DNA from: Corynebacterium sp. P4-C1
Lineage (GTDB): Bacteria > Actinomycetota > Actinomycetes > Mycobacteriales > Mycobacteriaceae
Assembly: GCF_030503595.1 (NCBI RefSeq)
Contig: NZ_CP129966.1
Location: forward strand, 1,984,001 to 2,048,000
Reading direction: 5' to 3'
Length of the DNA stretch: 64,000 nt
This document shows positions 35,215 through 47,977 of the stretch, in pieces. Below the pieces are notes generated by a model. It saw only the letters and a program-made list of their open reading frames with translations. It was not told where the DNA came from and made no database searches. The stretch's first letter is position 1; the number at the start of each line of letters is the position of its first letter. A program made the translations under genes and the position numbers.

Positions 35215-36768
35215 GTGACTACCCAGGACCTTTCAGAGCAGCAGCAGATCCGCCGAGCCAAGCGCGAAAAACTCCTCGAGCAGGGCAAGGACGCGTACCC
35301 GGTCGAGGTGGACCGGACGACGTCGCTGCGCGATTTACGCGCGAAGTACGTCGTCGCCACCGACGAGAACCCGGCCGAGGACGCCGACGGCGTGACCGTG
35401 CTCGAAGCCGGCCAGGAAACGCAGGACGAAGTCGCCGTCGCTGGCCGCATCATGTTCCAGCGCAACACCGGCAAGCTCTGCTTCGCCACCCTGCAGGAGG
35501 GCGACGGCACCCAATTGCAGGTCATGCTGTCCCTGGCTGAGGTCGGCGAAGAGTCCCTGGCCGACTGGAAGGCTGACACCGACCTGGGCGACATCGTCTC
35601 CGTGCGCGGACGCGTCATCGCCTCCAAGCGCGGCGAGCTGTCCGTCATGGCGAAGTCCTGGCACATGGCGTCCAAGGCGCTGCGCCCGCTGCCCGTCGCG
35701 TTCGCCGACATGAACGAAGAGCAGCGCGTTCGCTACCGCTACACCGACCTGATCATGCGCGAGGACGCCCGGACGAACGCGCAGACCCGCATCAAGGTCA
35801 TCGCCGCGCTGCGCAAGTATCTCACGGGCCTGGACTTCGTCGAGGTGGAGACCCCGATGCTTCAGACCCTCCACGGCGGTGCCGCGGCGCGTCCGTTCCA
35901 GACCCGCTCCAATGCCCTCGACATCGACCTGTTCTTGCGTATCGCGCCTGAGCTGTACCTCAAGCGTTGCGTCGTCGGCGGCCTCGAGCGCGTCTTCGAG
36001 ATCAACCGCAACTTCCGCAACGAGGGCGTCGACAGCTCCCACAGCCCCGAATTCACCATGATGGAGACCTACCAGGCGTGGGGCACCTACAAAGAAGGCG
36101 CTGAGACCATCAAGGGTGCTGTCCAGTTCTGCGCCCAGGAGGTCTTCGGTTCCACCACCGTCACGCTTGCCGACGGCACCTCCTACGACCTCGGCGGCGA
36201 GTGGAAAGTCCTCGAAATGTACCCGTCGTTGAATGAGGCCCTCGAGCGCAAATTCCCGGGCCAGCCCGAGGTCACCATCGACTCCACCGTCGACGAGCTC
36301 AAAGCCGTCGCCGCCACCATCGGTCTCAAGGTGCCGGAAAACGCCGGCTGGGGCCACGGCAAGCTCGTCGAGGAAATCTGGGAAGAGCTCTGCTCCGACC
36401 AGCTTTACGAGCCGACCTTCGTGATCAACTTCCCAGTCGAGACCTCCCCCCTGACCCGCGACCACCGCTCCAAGCCGCGTGTGACCGAGAAGTGGGACCT
36501 CTACGTCCGCGGCTTCGAGCTGGCTACCGGCTATTCCGAGCTGGTGGACCCTGTGATTCAGCGCGAGCGCTTCGAGGACCAGGCCCGTCTGGCCGCCGAC
36601 GGCGATGACGAAGCCATGGTGCTCGACGAGGACTTCCTCGCCGCCATGGAGCAGGGCATGCCGCCCACCGCCGGCACCGGCATGGGCATCGACCGCCTGC
36701 TCATGGCGCTGACCGGCCTGGGCATCCGCGAGACCGTCCTCTTCCCGATGGTTCGCCCCGAGGCGTAG
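35215..36768 (+). CDS. lysS: Lysyl-tRNA synthetase (class II)
   Basis: A 517-residue class II enzyme that charges tRNA-Lys. It has the N-terminal OB-fold anticodon domain (about 70-165), class II motif 2 ([11 protein letters not shown]) and motif 3 (G-T-G-M-G-I-D-R-L) at the C-terminus. The GTG at 35215 is preceded by a TACGGT-type -10 region. Confidence 0.97.
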   Translation: MTTQDLSEQQQIRRAKREKLLEQGKDAYPVEVDRTTSLRDLRAKYVVATDENPAEDADGVTVLEAGQETQDEVAVAGRIMFQRNTGKLCFATLQEGDGTQLQVMLSLAEVGEESLADWKADTDLGDIVSVRGRVIASKRGELSVMAKSWHMASKALRPLPVAFADMNEEQRVRYRYTDLIMREDARTNAQTRIKVIAALRKYLTGLDFVEVETPMLQTLHGGAAARPFQTRSNALDIDLFLRIAPELYLKRCVVGGLERVFEINRNFRNEGVDSSHSPEFTMMETYQAWGTYKEGAETIKGAVQFCAQEVFGSTTVTLADGTSYDLGGEWKVLEMYPSLNEALERKFPGQPEVTIDSTVDELKAVAATIGLKVPENAGWGHGKLVEEIWEELCSDQLYEPTFVINFPVETSPLTRDHRSKPRVTEKWDLYVRGFELATGYSELVDPVIQRERFEDQARLAADGDDEAMVLDEDFLAAMEQGMPPTAGTGMGIDRLLMALTGLGIRETVLFPMVRPEA

Positions 36769-36869
36769 GACACCGTTAGGCGCGCCCCCGGTTGCCGGCT
36801 CGACTGGCCTCGTTTCACGTTGTCGCGCTTAGACACGTGGCGGCATGACTGACGGGATAAAGTGAATTC

Positions 36870-37808
36870 ATGCGCTCATTTTCCCGCCCTATTTTGTCCG
36901 CAGTCTGCGGCATTGTTCTCGTTTCCTCCGTCGCAGTCGGCTGCTCCGGTGGGTCGATCGAAGAACCAGAATTGACCAAAATCAGCTCCGACTCCAGCAG
37001 CGCTGAAGCAGAGGCTGAAGACGAGCCCTCCGCATCACCGGAGCCGGTGTCTAACGGATCTAAGCCCGATTGCTCGCCCGAGGCGGTGGAGCGTTCGGTG
37101 GGGCACGAAGGTGAACAATGGGTCGTCATGGAGTGCGAGGGCGACTTCGCCTTCGTCGGTCAAAGCGACAGCGACTTCGTTTTCCCAGTCATGTGGGAAG
37201 ACGGGAAGTGGACTACCTTCAAGGCTGACGGGCGACTTGAAGACGGAATCCAGCCAGCGTGCTACAACAAGTCCACGCTTGATCGTCTCGGTGTCGGTCC
37301 CCGCGTCAGGGCGCATCTTTATGATTGCGCCTCGGAGGAGCTTTTCGGCGGGAACGGGAACTCGGGTGGCTCCGGTTCATCGGGTGGTGGCGGTCAATCT
37401 GGCTACCCGAGGAGAAACAGCGACGGGTACATCGTCGAGGTGGGGCTCGGCGAAGCTGGGCAGAAGGCCTCGTTTCCAGCGTGCGACGGACGCTACATTC
37501 TGCTCCTCGATTCGGTGGTCGACTCTGGCGATGGCTTAGATACGTTCTATGAGTTAGCTGAGGCTGTTTTGCACGCTAACCCCTCTGGTAAGGAATTCAC
37601 CGTCCCGGGCCAGTGTGACTCGCTGCGCAAGAGCGTCCACGGAAACGACATCTACCCAGTCTATTTGGACTTCGGTTCCGACATGGCGGCAGCCTGCAGA
37701 GCGAAGTCTACCTACGGAGGCAGTGTCCGCCCGCTGAAGAATGGATCTTTCCCCGGTGCCTCTGACTCGGACGTTGATGAAGTGCGGGGCGCTCTCGACC
37801 CCTGTTAA
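36870..37808 (+). CDS. Lipoprotein, unknown
   Basis: A 312-residue lipoprotein (signal to V-A-V-G-C, Cys25) with an acidic Ser/Glu linker, a first domain with four Cys (about 68-150), a Gly/Ser-rich hinge (about 161-175) and a second Cys-containing domain (about 185-312). The ATG follows TAAAGT by 6 bases (leaderless). Base composition is lower in GC than neighbours (more TTC/AAG/GAA), perhaps a sign of transfer or weak selection. No family recognised. Confidence 0.75.
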   Translation: MRSFSRPILSAVCGIVLVSSVAVGCSGGSIEEPELTKISSDSSSAEAEAEDEPSASPEPVSNGSKPDCSPEAVERSVGHEGEQWVVMECEGDFAFVGQSDSDFVFPVMWEDGKWTTFKADGRLEDGIQPACYNKSTLDRLGVGPRVRAHLYDCASEELFGGNGNSGGSGSSGGGGQSGYPRRNSDGYIVEVGLGEAGQKASFPACDGRYILLLDSVVDSGDGLDTFYELAEAVLHANPSGKEFTVPGQCDSLRKSVHGNDIYPVYLDFGSDMAAACRAKSTYGGSVRPLKNGSFPGASDSDVDEVRGALDPC

Positions 37809-37948
37809 ACCGTGCCGGTGCCGGATTGGGCCTAGCCGGCGCTCGACGGTGAGCGTGCGCCGGGATGAAGCTGATTACGAATCTCGCACGAAACGCAACG
37901 GCGCGATAAAGTCTTCCTAGACTGTTGATCTTTGAAAGGACCCACCCC

Positions 37949-38419
37949 ATGAGCACCTCTTGGCAGGGCAACTCCCACGGCCAGCAATACGACAAAGACG
38001 GTCTGCCCGTGAATAACTCCGGTGCAGGCTCCAACAACGACTACTACGCGGCATTCGCTCAGCCGCAGCAGCCGCAGCAGACTCAGTACTCCCAGCCGCA
38101 GTATGGTCAGCCCCAGCAGGGCCAGGTGCAGCCGTACAACCAGTACCAGCAGCCGATGGCGACGCCGAAAAACAAGATCGTCGCCGCGTTGTTGTTCTTC
38201 TTCTTGGGTGAACTGGGAATCGGCAACTTTTATATGGGGCAGACCAACCTCGGTATCACCAAGCTGGTCCTGTTCTTCATCGGTGTTTTCACCTTCATCT
38301 TCATCATCGGCGCCGTGATTCTCGGTGCACTGTGGATCTGGAAGATGGTCGAGTTCGTCATGGTTCTCACCGGCGGCGGTGGATACGACCGAGACGCGAA
38401 CGGCGTGCCGCTGCGGTAG
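37949..38419 (+). CDS. TM2-domain membrane protein
   Basis: A 156-residue protein. The N-terminal ~75 residues are Gln/Tyr/Pro-rich (P-Q-Q-P-Q-Q-T-Q-Y-S-Q-P). A TM2 domain follows: two helices linked by a short loop with G-N-F-Y-M-G-Q-T-N-L-G-I-T-K-L, matching the family's G-x-H-x-F-Y-x-G-x-x-x-x-G pattern. GAAAGGA stands 9 bases before the ATG. Function unknown. A strong terminator follows. Confidence 0.85.
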   Translation: MSTSWQGNSHGQQYDKDGLPVNNSGAGSNNDYYAAFAQPQQPQQTQYSQPQYGQPQQGQVQPYNQYQQPMATPKNKIVAALLFFFLGELGIGNFYMGQTNLGITKLVLFFIGVFTFIFIIGAVILGALWIWKMVEFVMVLTGGGGYDRDANGVPLR

Positions 38420-38438
38420 CCGGCTGTAGCCGTAATTT

Positions 38439-38479
38439 GACCTGGGTGTTCGTTGTTGACCGACGCCCGGGTCTTTTTG
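38439..38479 (+). terminator. Terminator after the TM2 gene
   Basis: GACCTGGGTG pairs with CGCCCGGGTC (two wobbles) and five T follow at 38474-38478. Confidence 0.85.
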
Positions 38480-38560
38480 TATGTCTGCTTGTGCCCGGTT
38501 TGATTGGCAAAGTGGAGGAGGAGAGGCTGCACCTGACCATGGGTACAGAAAGGATCGAGC

Positions 38561-40249
38561 ATGTCTGACAGGAAAGTTCTTCACGGGATCGGTGTTTCTT
38601 CGGGGGCGGCGTCGGGGCCGGCTGTGCTGGTGACGCCGGCGGTGGGCATCGATCGCCATGAGCCGGCGTCGGCGGATGTCGAGGTCGACGGTCAGCGCGT
38701 GCGCGACGCGCTCGACGGTGTCGCGGCCGGGCTGACGGAGCGCGCCGCCCACGCGGACGACGCCTCGAAGCAGATCCTCGAAGCCACCGCCATGCTGGCG
38801 AAGGACCGCGGCCTGATCAAAGACATCGACAAGGAGCTCGCGAAGGGCACCGGCGTCACGGCCGCCGTCCACGCCGCGGTCGAGGTCTACGCGAAGAAAC
38901 TGCGCAAAATCGGCGGCTACATGGCCGAGCGCGTCACCGATCTCTACGACATCCGCGACCGCGCGACCGCACGTCTGCGCGGACTTCCGGAGCCGGGCGT
39001 GCCGGACTTCACGGAACCGTCGGTGCTGATCGCGCATGACCTCGCACCCGCTGAGACGGCGACGCTTGACCGCAACAAGGTCCTCGGCATCGTAACCGAA
39101 GCCGGCGGCGCAACGTCGCACACCGCGATCCTCGCCGCGCAGCTCGGCATTCCAGCCGCCGTCAAGGTCAAAGGAATCACCGAATCGCTTATCGACGCCA
39201 CCCCCGTCGCCCTCGACGGCGGCGTCGGCGAAGTCATCATCGCGCCGTCCGCCTCGGACGTCGAGGAGCTCGAGGAACGCTCCCGTCGCCGCGCCCGCGC
39301 CCTCGCCGGATCGTCCGGTGAAGGTGCCACGAAGGACGGACGCAAGGTGAAGCTGCTGGCCAACATCGGCACCGCCGCCGACGCTGAATCCGCCGCCGCC
39401 ATGGACCTGGAAGGCTCCGGCCTCTTCCGCACCGAATTCCTCTTCCTCGACCGCGAGCAGGCCCCATCGGTGGAGGAGCAGACCGAGACCTACACCTCTG
39501 TGCTGAGATCCTTCGGTGACCGCCGCGTTGTCGTCCGCACCCTCGACGCGGGTGCCGACAAGCCCCTCGCCTTCGCCGACCTCGGCCCCGAGGAGAACCC
39601 CGCACTCGGTCAGCGCGGTGTCCGCCTGACCCAGGTACGCGAGGAACTCATGGACAACCAGCTAGCCGCTCTCGCCGCCGCACGTGAGGCCGTGCCGGAA
39701 TCCGACCTGTGGGTCATGGCCCCCATGGTGGCGACGACGGAGGAGGCGCGGTGGTTCGTCGATAAATGCCGGGCCGTCGGGCTGCCCAAGGCTGGCATCA
39801 TGGTGGAAACCCCCGCCGCCGCCATCCGCTCCGCGAACGTGCTGGCGATCGCCGACTTCGCGTCCATCGGCACCAACGACCTGTCTCAGTACACGATGGC
39901 CGCCGACCGCCTTGAGGGCGACCTCGCCCCGCTGCTGTCCCCGTGGCAGCCCGCGGTGCTGTCCATGATCCGCGAGACCTGCCGCGGCGGCGATGCCACC
40001 GGCAAGCACATCGGTGTCTGCGGTGAGGCAGGCGGCGACCCGCTCATGGCCCTCGTCCTCGTCGGCCTCGGAGTGTCGTCCCTGTCCATGGCGCCGTCCA
40101 AGGTGGCTGCCGTGCGCGCCGCCCTCCGCCTCCACGACTTCGAGACTTGCAAACAGATGGCCAACTACGCCGTCGACGCCTGGAGCGCCAAGGAGGCACG
40201 CGAAGCCGCCCTCAGGCTCGCCGACCCGGTGCTGCGCGACCTGCTTTAG
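38561..40249 (+). CDS. ptsI: PTS enzyme I (PEP-protein phosphotransferase)
   Basis: A 562-residue soluble kinase that passes phosphate from PEP to HPr, feeding sugar uptake. The phosphorylated His lies in G-G-A-T-S-H-T-A-I-L-A; the PEP-binding C-terminal barrel has D-A-G-A-D-K-P and G-I-M-V-E-T-P-A-A-A and S-I-G-T-N-D-L-S-Q-Y. GAAAGGA 7 bases upstream supports the start. No HPr gene or sugar permease lies beside it. Dispersed 11-mer at 39187. Confidence 0.96.
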   Translation: MSDRKVLHGIGVSSGAASGPAVLVTPAVGIDRHEPASADVEVDGQRVRDALDGVAAGLTERAAHADDASKQILEATAMLAKDRGLIKDIDKELAKGTGVTAAVHAAVEVYAKKLRKIGGYMAERVTDLYDIRDRATARLRGLPEPGVPDFTEPSVLIAHDLAPAETATLDRNKVLGIVTEAGGATSHTAILAAQLGIPAAVKVKGITESLIDATPVALDGGVGEVIIAPSASDVEELEERSRRRARALAGSSGEGATKDGRKVKLLANIGTAADAESAAAMDLEGSGLFRTEFLFLDREQAPSVEEQTETYTSVLRSFGDRRVVVRTLDAGADKPLAFADLGPEENPALGQRGVRLTQVREELMDNQLAALAAAREAVPESDLWVMAPMVATTEEARWFVDKCRAVGLPKAGIMVETPAAAIRSANVLAIADFASIGTNDLSQYTMAADRLEGDLAPLLSPWQPAVLSMIRETCRGGDATGKHIGVCGEAGGDPLMALVLVGLGVSSLSMAPSKVAAVRAALRLHDFETCKQMANYAVDAWSAKEAREAALRLADPVLRDLL

Positions 40250-40481
40250 CGGGTAGGAACACGCGCCGGGGACTGCTGACCCTCCCTGGCACGAACCCAA
40301 CTACTCAACTGCTGATACGGCGATCCCGCGAAACACCACGCAGGACCGCCGATCAACCACGCCCGAAAACATGAGGCAAGAAAATCCGGCCGGATACCAG
40401 GGGCGAACTGTGGTGCGCGGGGTGCTTCTTCCTGGGACTGTTGTGCTCGGTGCTTTTGCGCGGTGCTGGTTCAAGCGGGGG

Positions 40482-41471
40482 CTACTTGAGGGTCGCGTAC
40501 ATGATCGCCTTGATGGAATGCATGCGGTTCTCGGCCTCATCGAAGACCTTGGACTGGGCGGACTCGAAGACCTCATTGGTGACTTCCATCTCGGTGATGC
40601 CGAATTTCTCGGCGATATCGGCGCCGATCTCCGTCTTGGTGTCGTGGTAGGAGGGCAGGCAGTGCATGAAGATGGCGTCGGGGGCGGCCTTCGCCATAAC
40701 GGCAGAGGTGACGCGGTAGGGCTCGAGGAGGCGGATGCGCTCTTCCCAAATGTCGTCGGGCTCGCCCATGGAAACCCAAATGTCGGTGTAGACGACGTGG
40801 GCGCCGGTGACGGCTTCGTCGACATCTTCGGTGAGGGTGATGGGGGCGGCGGTGGGGAGGGAGGTGCAGGCGTCGATAAGCTCTTGCTCCGGCATTTGTT
40901 CCTTGGGGCCGCAAGCGACGAAATGAATGCCGAGCTTCGCGCACACAACCATAAGTGAATTGGCGACGTTGTTGCGCGCGTCGCCCGTGTAGACGAGCTT
41001 GAGGCCGCGGAGCCCTTGCGGGAAATTCTCCTCGATGGTGAGCATGTCGGCGATCATCTGGGTGGGGTGGAATTCGGTGGTCAGGCCGTTCCACACGGGG
41101 ACGCCAGCGTTGGCGGCGAGCTCCTCGACGATCTCCTGGCCGAAACCGCGGTACTCGATGCCGTCGAACATGCGGCCCAGCACGCGGGCGGTGTCGGCGA
41201 TGGATTCCTTCTTGCCCATCTGCGACGAGCCGGGATCGAGGTAAGTGACACCCATGCCCAGGTCGTGGCCGGCGACTTCGAACGAGCAGCGGGTGCGCGT
41301 CGACGTTTTTTCGAAGAGCAGCACGATGTTCTTGCCCTCCAGGTGCCGGTGTGGGGTGCCGGTGAGCTTGAGGTTCTTGAATTGACGCGACAGGTCGATC
41401 AAGTACCGGATTTCCTCGGGCGTGAAATCGAGCAGCTTCAGAAAATTGCGGCCGGACAGACTGACAGGCAT
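40482..41471 (-). CDS. Ornithine carbamoyltransferase
   Basis: A 329-residue enzyme joining carbamoyl phosphate and ornithine to citrulline. The carbamoyl-phosphate motif is F-E-K-T-S-T-R-T-R, then F-H-P-T-Q and H-C-L-P-S with the catalytic Cys. The length and the L-L-D-F-T-P-E-E-I start fit the catabolic/enterobacterial type (ArcB, ArgI) better than the ~310-residue ArgF of actinobacteria, yet no arcA or arcC is nearby, so both roles remain possible. The ATG at 41471 has AAGGAGC upstream; a further-up start would overlap the control region. The 232-base gap to ptsI shows nothing else. Dispersed 11-mers at 40871 and 41516. Confidence 0.9.
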   Translation of the reverse strand: MPVSLSGRNFLKLLDFTPEEIRYLIDLSRQFKNLKLTGTPHRHLEGKNIVLLFEKTSTRTRCSFEVAGHDLGMGVTYLDPGSSQMGKKESIADTARVLGRMFDGIEYRGFGQEIVEELAANAGVPVWNGLTTEFHPTQMIADMLTIEENFPQGLRGLKLVYTGDARNNVANSLMVVCAKLGIHFVACGPKEQMPEQELIDACTSLPTAAPITLTEDVDEAVTGAHVVYTDIWVSMGEPDDIWEERIRLLEPYRVTSAVMAKAAPDAIFMHCLPSYHDTKTEIGADIAEKFGITEMEVTNEVFESAQSKVFDEAENRMHSIKAIMYATLK

Positions 41472-41535
41472 TGGGGTGCTCCTTTCGGTTTCCGTCCATC
41501 CTATTTGCGCATTTCGCTTATCGACGTCCCACTCT

Positions 41536-41554
41536 TGTTCGCTACCAGCGAACA
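41536..41554. promoter_or_regulatory. ClgR-like palindrome upstream of clpC
   Basis: TGTTCGCT-acc-AGCGAACA is a perfect 8+3+8 palindrome of the CGC...GCG type bound by the actinobacterial regulator ClgR, which activates clp genes in Corynebacterium. It sits about 150 bases before clpC and 65 bases before the divergent carbamoyltransferase gene. Confidence 0.65.
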
Positions 41555-41702
41555 CCCCTAGGAGCTGGTGTTTTGCGGCTTTTCGGCGCTTTGCTCTTTC
41601 GAGGAGGGATTGTCCCGTGTACGTGCGCGTTATGGTGGGTGGAACTTAACGCCAATTAACTCAGAAGTTAGCTCTCACCAACAGCCAAAAAGGGGTTGCC
41701 AC

Positions 41703-44552
<2,850 letters not shown>

Positions 44553-44577
44553 GGGCTTCGGAGCCTTTGCATAGCAG

Positions 44578-44625
44578 CGCTCCCCGCACACCCAGAGAAA
44601 TTGCTGGGTGTGCGGGGAGCGTTTT
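44578..44625. terminator. Strong bidirectional terminator clpC / lipase
   Basis: An 18-bp perfect stem (CGCTCCCCGCACACCCAG and its complement) with an 8-base loop, followed by TTTT, between convergent genes. Confidence 0.95.
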
Positions 44626-44651
44626 CACGTCCGCTGGAAGGCCCCTGACTA

Positions 44652-46088
44652 TTAGAAGGTGCCACAGTTGGAGTGGTTCGGCACGTCGTTGAAGCGGTCG
44701 AACATCCACTGCATCGAAGGACCCACGTGGGTGAAGATGCCGACGACGTGGTTGCCTGCGGTCTTGAGACCGGGGGTCAGCGGTGGAAGAGCACTGTCGT
44801 AGTAGGTGAGGTTGGCGCCGAGAGCGCAGTGATCACGGGCCATCTGCGCCACTTGGTCGCTCGGGACCACGTCGTCGTGGCCGGCGGTAGAGACCATGAT
44901 CGGGCCGGTGGGCAGGCGGCGGCCGAGCTTCTGGGCATCCTGAAGCTTGCGCATGGCGGGCGGCTCCACGACAGCCTCACTCAGTGGCTTCCCGCTGGTG
45001 GTGAACTGGCGTGTATCGCTAAAGTCCCACTTGAGGGCACTGTCCGCGATGCACGCGTCGGCGGTGGCGGCGAGGAACTCGCGGCCGCGGTCGGTGAAGA
45101 TCGGTTCCAGCACAGGGCCGAGCTCCGGGTAGCGCTCCTGCCAAGCGTTGATGGCGAAGCCGAGAACCGACGTGATCGTCGAACCATCGACGCCGCGCAT
45201 CGACGCCGGCAGGTCCGCCGGGGGTGCGCCTGAGAACGTCGCCTTCACATTCAGCTCAGGTGCGTACGTGGATGCCAGCTCAGCCGCGGCCGCCGCAGCA
45301 CCGCCGCCTTGGGAATAACCCCAGAAGCCGACCGGGATCTCGACGGAGGTGGTGGCCCGGGCGGCGTCGAGCATGGCGTGGCCTTCTTCCTCGTGGAGCA
45401 CGTACATGTGCCCGCCGGGCGTACCGAGCCCGATGTAGTCCGTGACCACGACGCGCATGCCCATGAGTGCCGCCGCCTGATAGCTCGGCAGCTCATAGTT
45501 CGTGCCCAGGGAACCCGTGGAGAGGTTGGCCTGCCCCAACATCCAGGTGCCCCGCGATGGGGCACACGCATCGCCGGACCCGCGGGTGCCAGGACCGAAG
45601 ACGACAGTCGGCCGCGGGCCCTTGCCGCGCCACGGGTTCGCCGGCTCGATGATCGCACCGCTGACAGGGACGACCTCACCGTGCACTGTCGTCGAGGTGT
45701 AGAGGATCCGCTTTGCGTGGCCGTAGAAGTTCGGGCCCAGGATATTCAGCAGGTGCGGCGCGGGTTGTGTGCGGAGGATCTTGCCCGGCCGGTCGAGCTG
45801 GTCGGCCGGGACCGGCTCGTCGTAGAACGGGTCGTAGCCGTGTACCGGGGCACCGCCCGGGGTCGTGGTCGCATGCTCGATGCCTTCACGGATTTCCTGG
45901 GCGGTCTGCGCTTGAGCCGCAGGGGTGCCCAGGCCGGCCGTGGTGCCATCCACCGCAGCAGCGCTCAGTCCCGCAGCGGTGATGAATGCGGCGGCGGTGC
46001 GGGCAATGGTGCTCTTTTCACCCGATGAGCCCCGGTTCAGGCACAGACGGCGGGAAGAAAGCAAGGTGTGGGAAACGACACGAATCAT
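44652..46088 (-). CDS. Secreted lipase/esterase (LIP family), second copy
   Basis: A 478-residue exported alpha/beta-hydrolase, paralogous to 9349-10656. A long signal region ends near P-A-A-Q-A-Q-T; the nucleophile motif is G-Y-S-Q-G-G; the acid is in A-G-H-D-D-V-V-P and the late His in H-V-G-P. It shares V-V-T-D-Y-I-G-L-G-T-P-G with the first copy (V-A-P-D-Y-V-G-L-D-T-P-G). The ATG at 46088 follows TAATAT by 8 bases (leaderless). Probable extracellular lipid hydrolase. Confidence 0.85.
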   Translation of the reverse strand: MIRVVSHTLLSSRRLCLNRGSSGEKSTIARTAAAFITAAGLSAAAVDGTTAGLGTPAAQAQTAQEIREGIEHATTTPGGAPVHGYDPFYDEPVPADQLDRPGKILRTQPAPHLLNILGPNFYGHAKRILYTSTTVHGEVVPVSGAIIEPANPWRGKGPRPTVVFGPGTRGSGDACAPSRGTWMLGQANLSTGSLGTNYELPSYQAAALMGMRVVVTDYIGLGTPGGHMYVLHEEEGHAMLDAARATTSVEIPVGFWGYSQGGGAAAAAAELASTYAPELNVKATFSGAPPADLPASMRGVDGSTITSVLGFAINAWQERYPELGPVLEPIFTDRGREFLAATADACIADSALKWDFSDTRQFTTSGKPLSEAVVEPPAMRKLQDAQKLGRRLPTGPIMVSTAGHDDVVPSDQVAQMARDHCALGANLTYYDSALPPLTPGLKTAGNHVVGIFTHVGPSMQWMFDRFNDVPNHSNCGTF

Positions 46089-46192
46089 GCGTCGAATATT
46101 AAGCCAGTTTTGGGGATGTCGCGTGGTTTCTGTCGAAAAACGAGGGCGGTAGCGGGCGCGGGGGTTGGGTGGCCGTCGTAAGATGTGGCGCT

Positions 46193-46363
46193 ATGGGTTT
46201 GCTCTACAGGGATAAGAAGAAGGTCGGCAAGAACTCGTGGATCAACATGTCCAAATCGGGTGCGTCGATGTCCACGAAGATGGGGCCAGTGACATTCAAC
46301 TCGCGCGGCGGCGTGTGGGTGAAGCTGCCCGGTGGCATGACCTATCGCGGGCGCTGGAAGTAG
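46193..46363 (+). CDS. DUF4236-type small basic protein (56 aa)
   Basis: The 56 residues start M-G-L-L-Y-R-D-K-K-K and contain N-M-S-K-S-G-A-S-M-S and F-N-S-R-G-G, the pattern of the DUF4236 family, whose function is unknown. The ATG at 46193 follows TAAGAT by 8 bases; an earlier frame start is not needed. Confidence 0.75.
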   Translation: MGLLYRDKKKVGKNSWINMSKSGASMSTKMGPVTFNSRGGVWVKLPGGMTYRGRWK

Positions 46364-46425
46364 CACGGAACAAGCGGGGAACAAGCACGGCACAAGCGGT
46401 TCTGGGCGGCCGTGCCGGGGTGCAG

Positions 46426-47331
46426 CTAGGGAAGGCGGAACTGCCCGTCGCTGTCTTGCACGGCTAGCCCGTCGTCGAGAAGCGAGTACAGCGCCCGGGA
46501 TCGCTGGGCGTCGTCGGGCCAAACGATGTCGATTGCTGCTTGCGGCACGGGGCCGCTGGCTTCGCGCAGCACTTTCAAGATTTTGCCGCGCACCTGCCGG
46601 TCGGTGCCGGCGAATTTCTGGACCTTGCGGCGGGCGAGCTCTTCCTCGGTGGGCGCAGGTGAGCCGGCGGCGACCCAGGCGCAGGAGTCGAGCAGGGGGC
46701 AGGTCCCGCAGGCCGGGTTGGCGGCGGTGCACACCGTGGCGCCGAGTTCCATGAGGCCCGCTGAGAACACGGCGGCGCTGGAATCTGCAGGGTGGGCATG
46801 GCCAGCGGCATCGGCTGAGTCGGCGGCGGTGGGCAGCAGCGCCGCAACCCATTCCAGCTCAGCCTTCTGTGGGCGCGCGAGCGGCCGTCCGGCGACGGCA
46901 CGCGCGTAGACGCGGCGCACGTTGGTGTCCACGACGGGCACAGCCTGCCCGTAGGCAAAGGCGGCGACGGCGCGGGCCGTGTAGTCGCCGATGCCGGGCA
47001 GGGCGAGCAACGAGTCGACGGAGGAGGGGACGCGGCCGTGGTGGTCGTCGACAAGCGATTGAGCGCATTCTTTGAGGCGGAGCGCGCGGCGCGGGTAGCC
47101 GAGGGTACCCCACGCGCGCAGGACATCGTCTGTGGGCGCGGCGGCGAGGTCGGCGGGCGTGGGCCAGCGGGCGATCCATTCTTCCCAGATGGGGGCGACG
47201 CGGGCGACGGGGGTTTGGTGGCTCATCACTTCGGACAGCAGCACGCCCCAGGGGGTGGTGCCGGGGCGCCGCCAGGGGAGGTCGCGGGCGTTGTCGCGGT
47301 ACCAGTCGATGATGTTCGCGGGATCAATCAC
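46426..47331 (-). CDS. mutY: A/G-specific adenine glycosylase
   Basis: A 301-residue DNA repair enzyme removing A opposite 8-oxoG. Catalytic Glu34 lies in L-L-S-E-V-M-S-H-Q-T, helix-hairpin-helix in L-P-G-I-G-D-Y-T-A, and a 4Fe-4S loop C-x6-C-x2-C-x5-C near 235-250. The C-terminal MutT-like 8-oxoG recognition domain of long MutY proteins is missing, as in other corynebacteria. GTG 47331 is preceded by TATTCT about 10 bases up. It diverges from the carbonic anhydrase gene with only 22 bases between starts, so their promoters interleave. Confidence 0.93.
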   Translation of the reverse strand: MIDPANIIDWYRDNARDLPWRRPGTTPWGVLLSEVMSHQTPVARVAPIWEEWIARWPTPADLAAAPTDDVLRAWGTLGYPRRALRLKECAQSLVDDHHGRVPSSVDSLLALPGIGDYTARAVAAFAYGQAVPVVDTNVRRVYARAVAGRPLARPQKAELEWVAALLPTAADSADAAGHAHPADSSAAVFSAGLMELGATVCTAANPACGTCPLLDSCAWVAAGSPAPTEEELARRKVQKFAGTDRQVRGKILKVLREASGPVPQAAIDIVWPDDAQRSRALYSLLDDGLAVQDSDGQFRLP

Positions 47332-47353
47332 AATACGTGCAAGAATAGTGGCT

Positions 47354-47968
47354 ATGCCTTTCAGGAAGATTCCGCGGGATGCGTGGGCGCATCTTGAAGC
47401 GGGTAACGCGAGGTTCGCCAGCGAGCGCCCGGAGCACCCGAACACCAATGCTTATCGACGCGCCGAGCTCCGCTCCGGCCAAGCCCCCTTCGCCGCAGTG
47501 CTGGCGTGCTCGGATTCGCGGGTGCCGGTGGAGATGCTTTTCGACGTCGGCCTCGGCGACCTCTTCGTCATCCGCACCGCCGGCGGCTGCGTCGACGCGG
47601 CAGTGACCGGCTCCCTGGAATACGCGGTGAAGTCGTTGGGTGTGTCCCTGATCGTGGTGCTGAGCCACGAGAGCTGCGGCGCGATCGGTGCGGCTGCATC
47701 GTCGTTCGAGGAAGGGGATTTGCCGGCTGATCTGACGCGCGTGTTCGTGGAGAAGATCGCGCCGAGTGTCCTGGCTGCCCAGCGCGCCGGGCGCGACGAC
47801 CGTGCCGGCATCGAGGAAGTCCACGCGGAGGTCACCGCGGAGCACATCATGGCCCGCATTCCGGCTTTGCAGTCGAAGGTGGATGAAGGCAGCGTCGGTG
47901 TCGTCGCCGCAAGATACAGGCTTGAAGATGGCCGCGTCACAAGCGTTCAGGAGCATTTCGCGGGTTAG
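47354..47968 (+). CDS. Beta-class carbonic anhydrase
   Basis: A 204-residue zinc enzyme interconverting CO2 and bicarbonate. Zinc ligands Cys52 and Asp54 in A-C-S-D-S-R, His105 and Cys108 in S-H-E-S-C-G. The ATG at 47354 is 7-8 bases after an AAGAAT -10-like hexamer, so the mRNA is leaderless. It is divergent from mutY. Dispersed 11-mer at 47450. Confidence 0.95.
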   Translation: MPFRKIPRDAWAHLEAGNARFASERPEHPNTNAYRRAELRSGQAPFAAVLACSDSRVPVEMLFDVGLGDLFVIRTAGGCVDAAVTGSLEYAVKSLGVSLIVVLSHESCGAIGAAASSFEEGDLPADLTRVFVEKIAPSVLAAQRAGRDDRAGIEEVHAEVTAEHIMARIPALQSKVDEGSVGVVAARYRLEDGRVTSVQEHFAG

Positions 47969-47977
47969 GATCACGGT

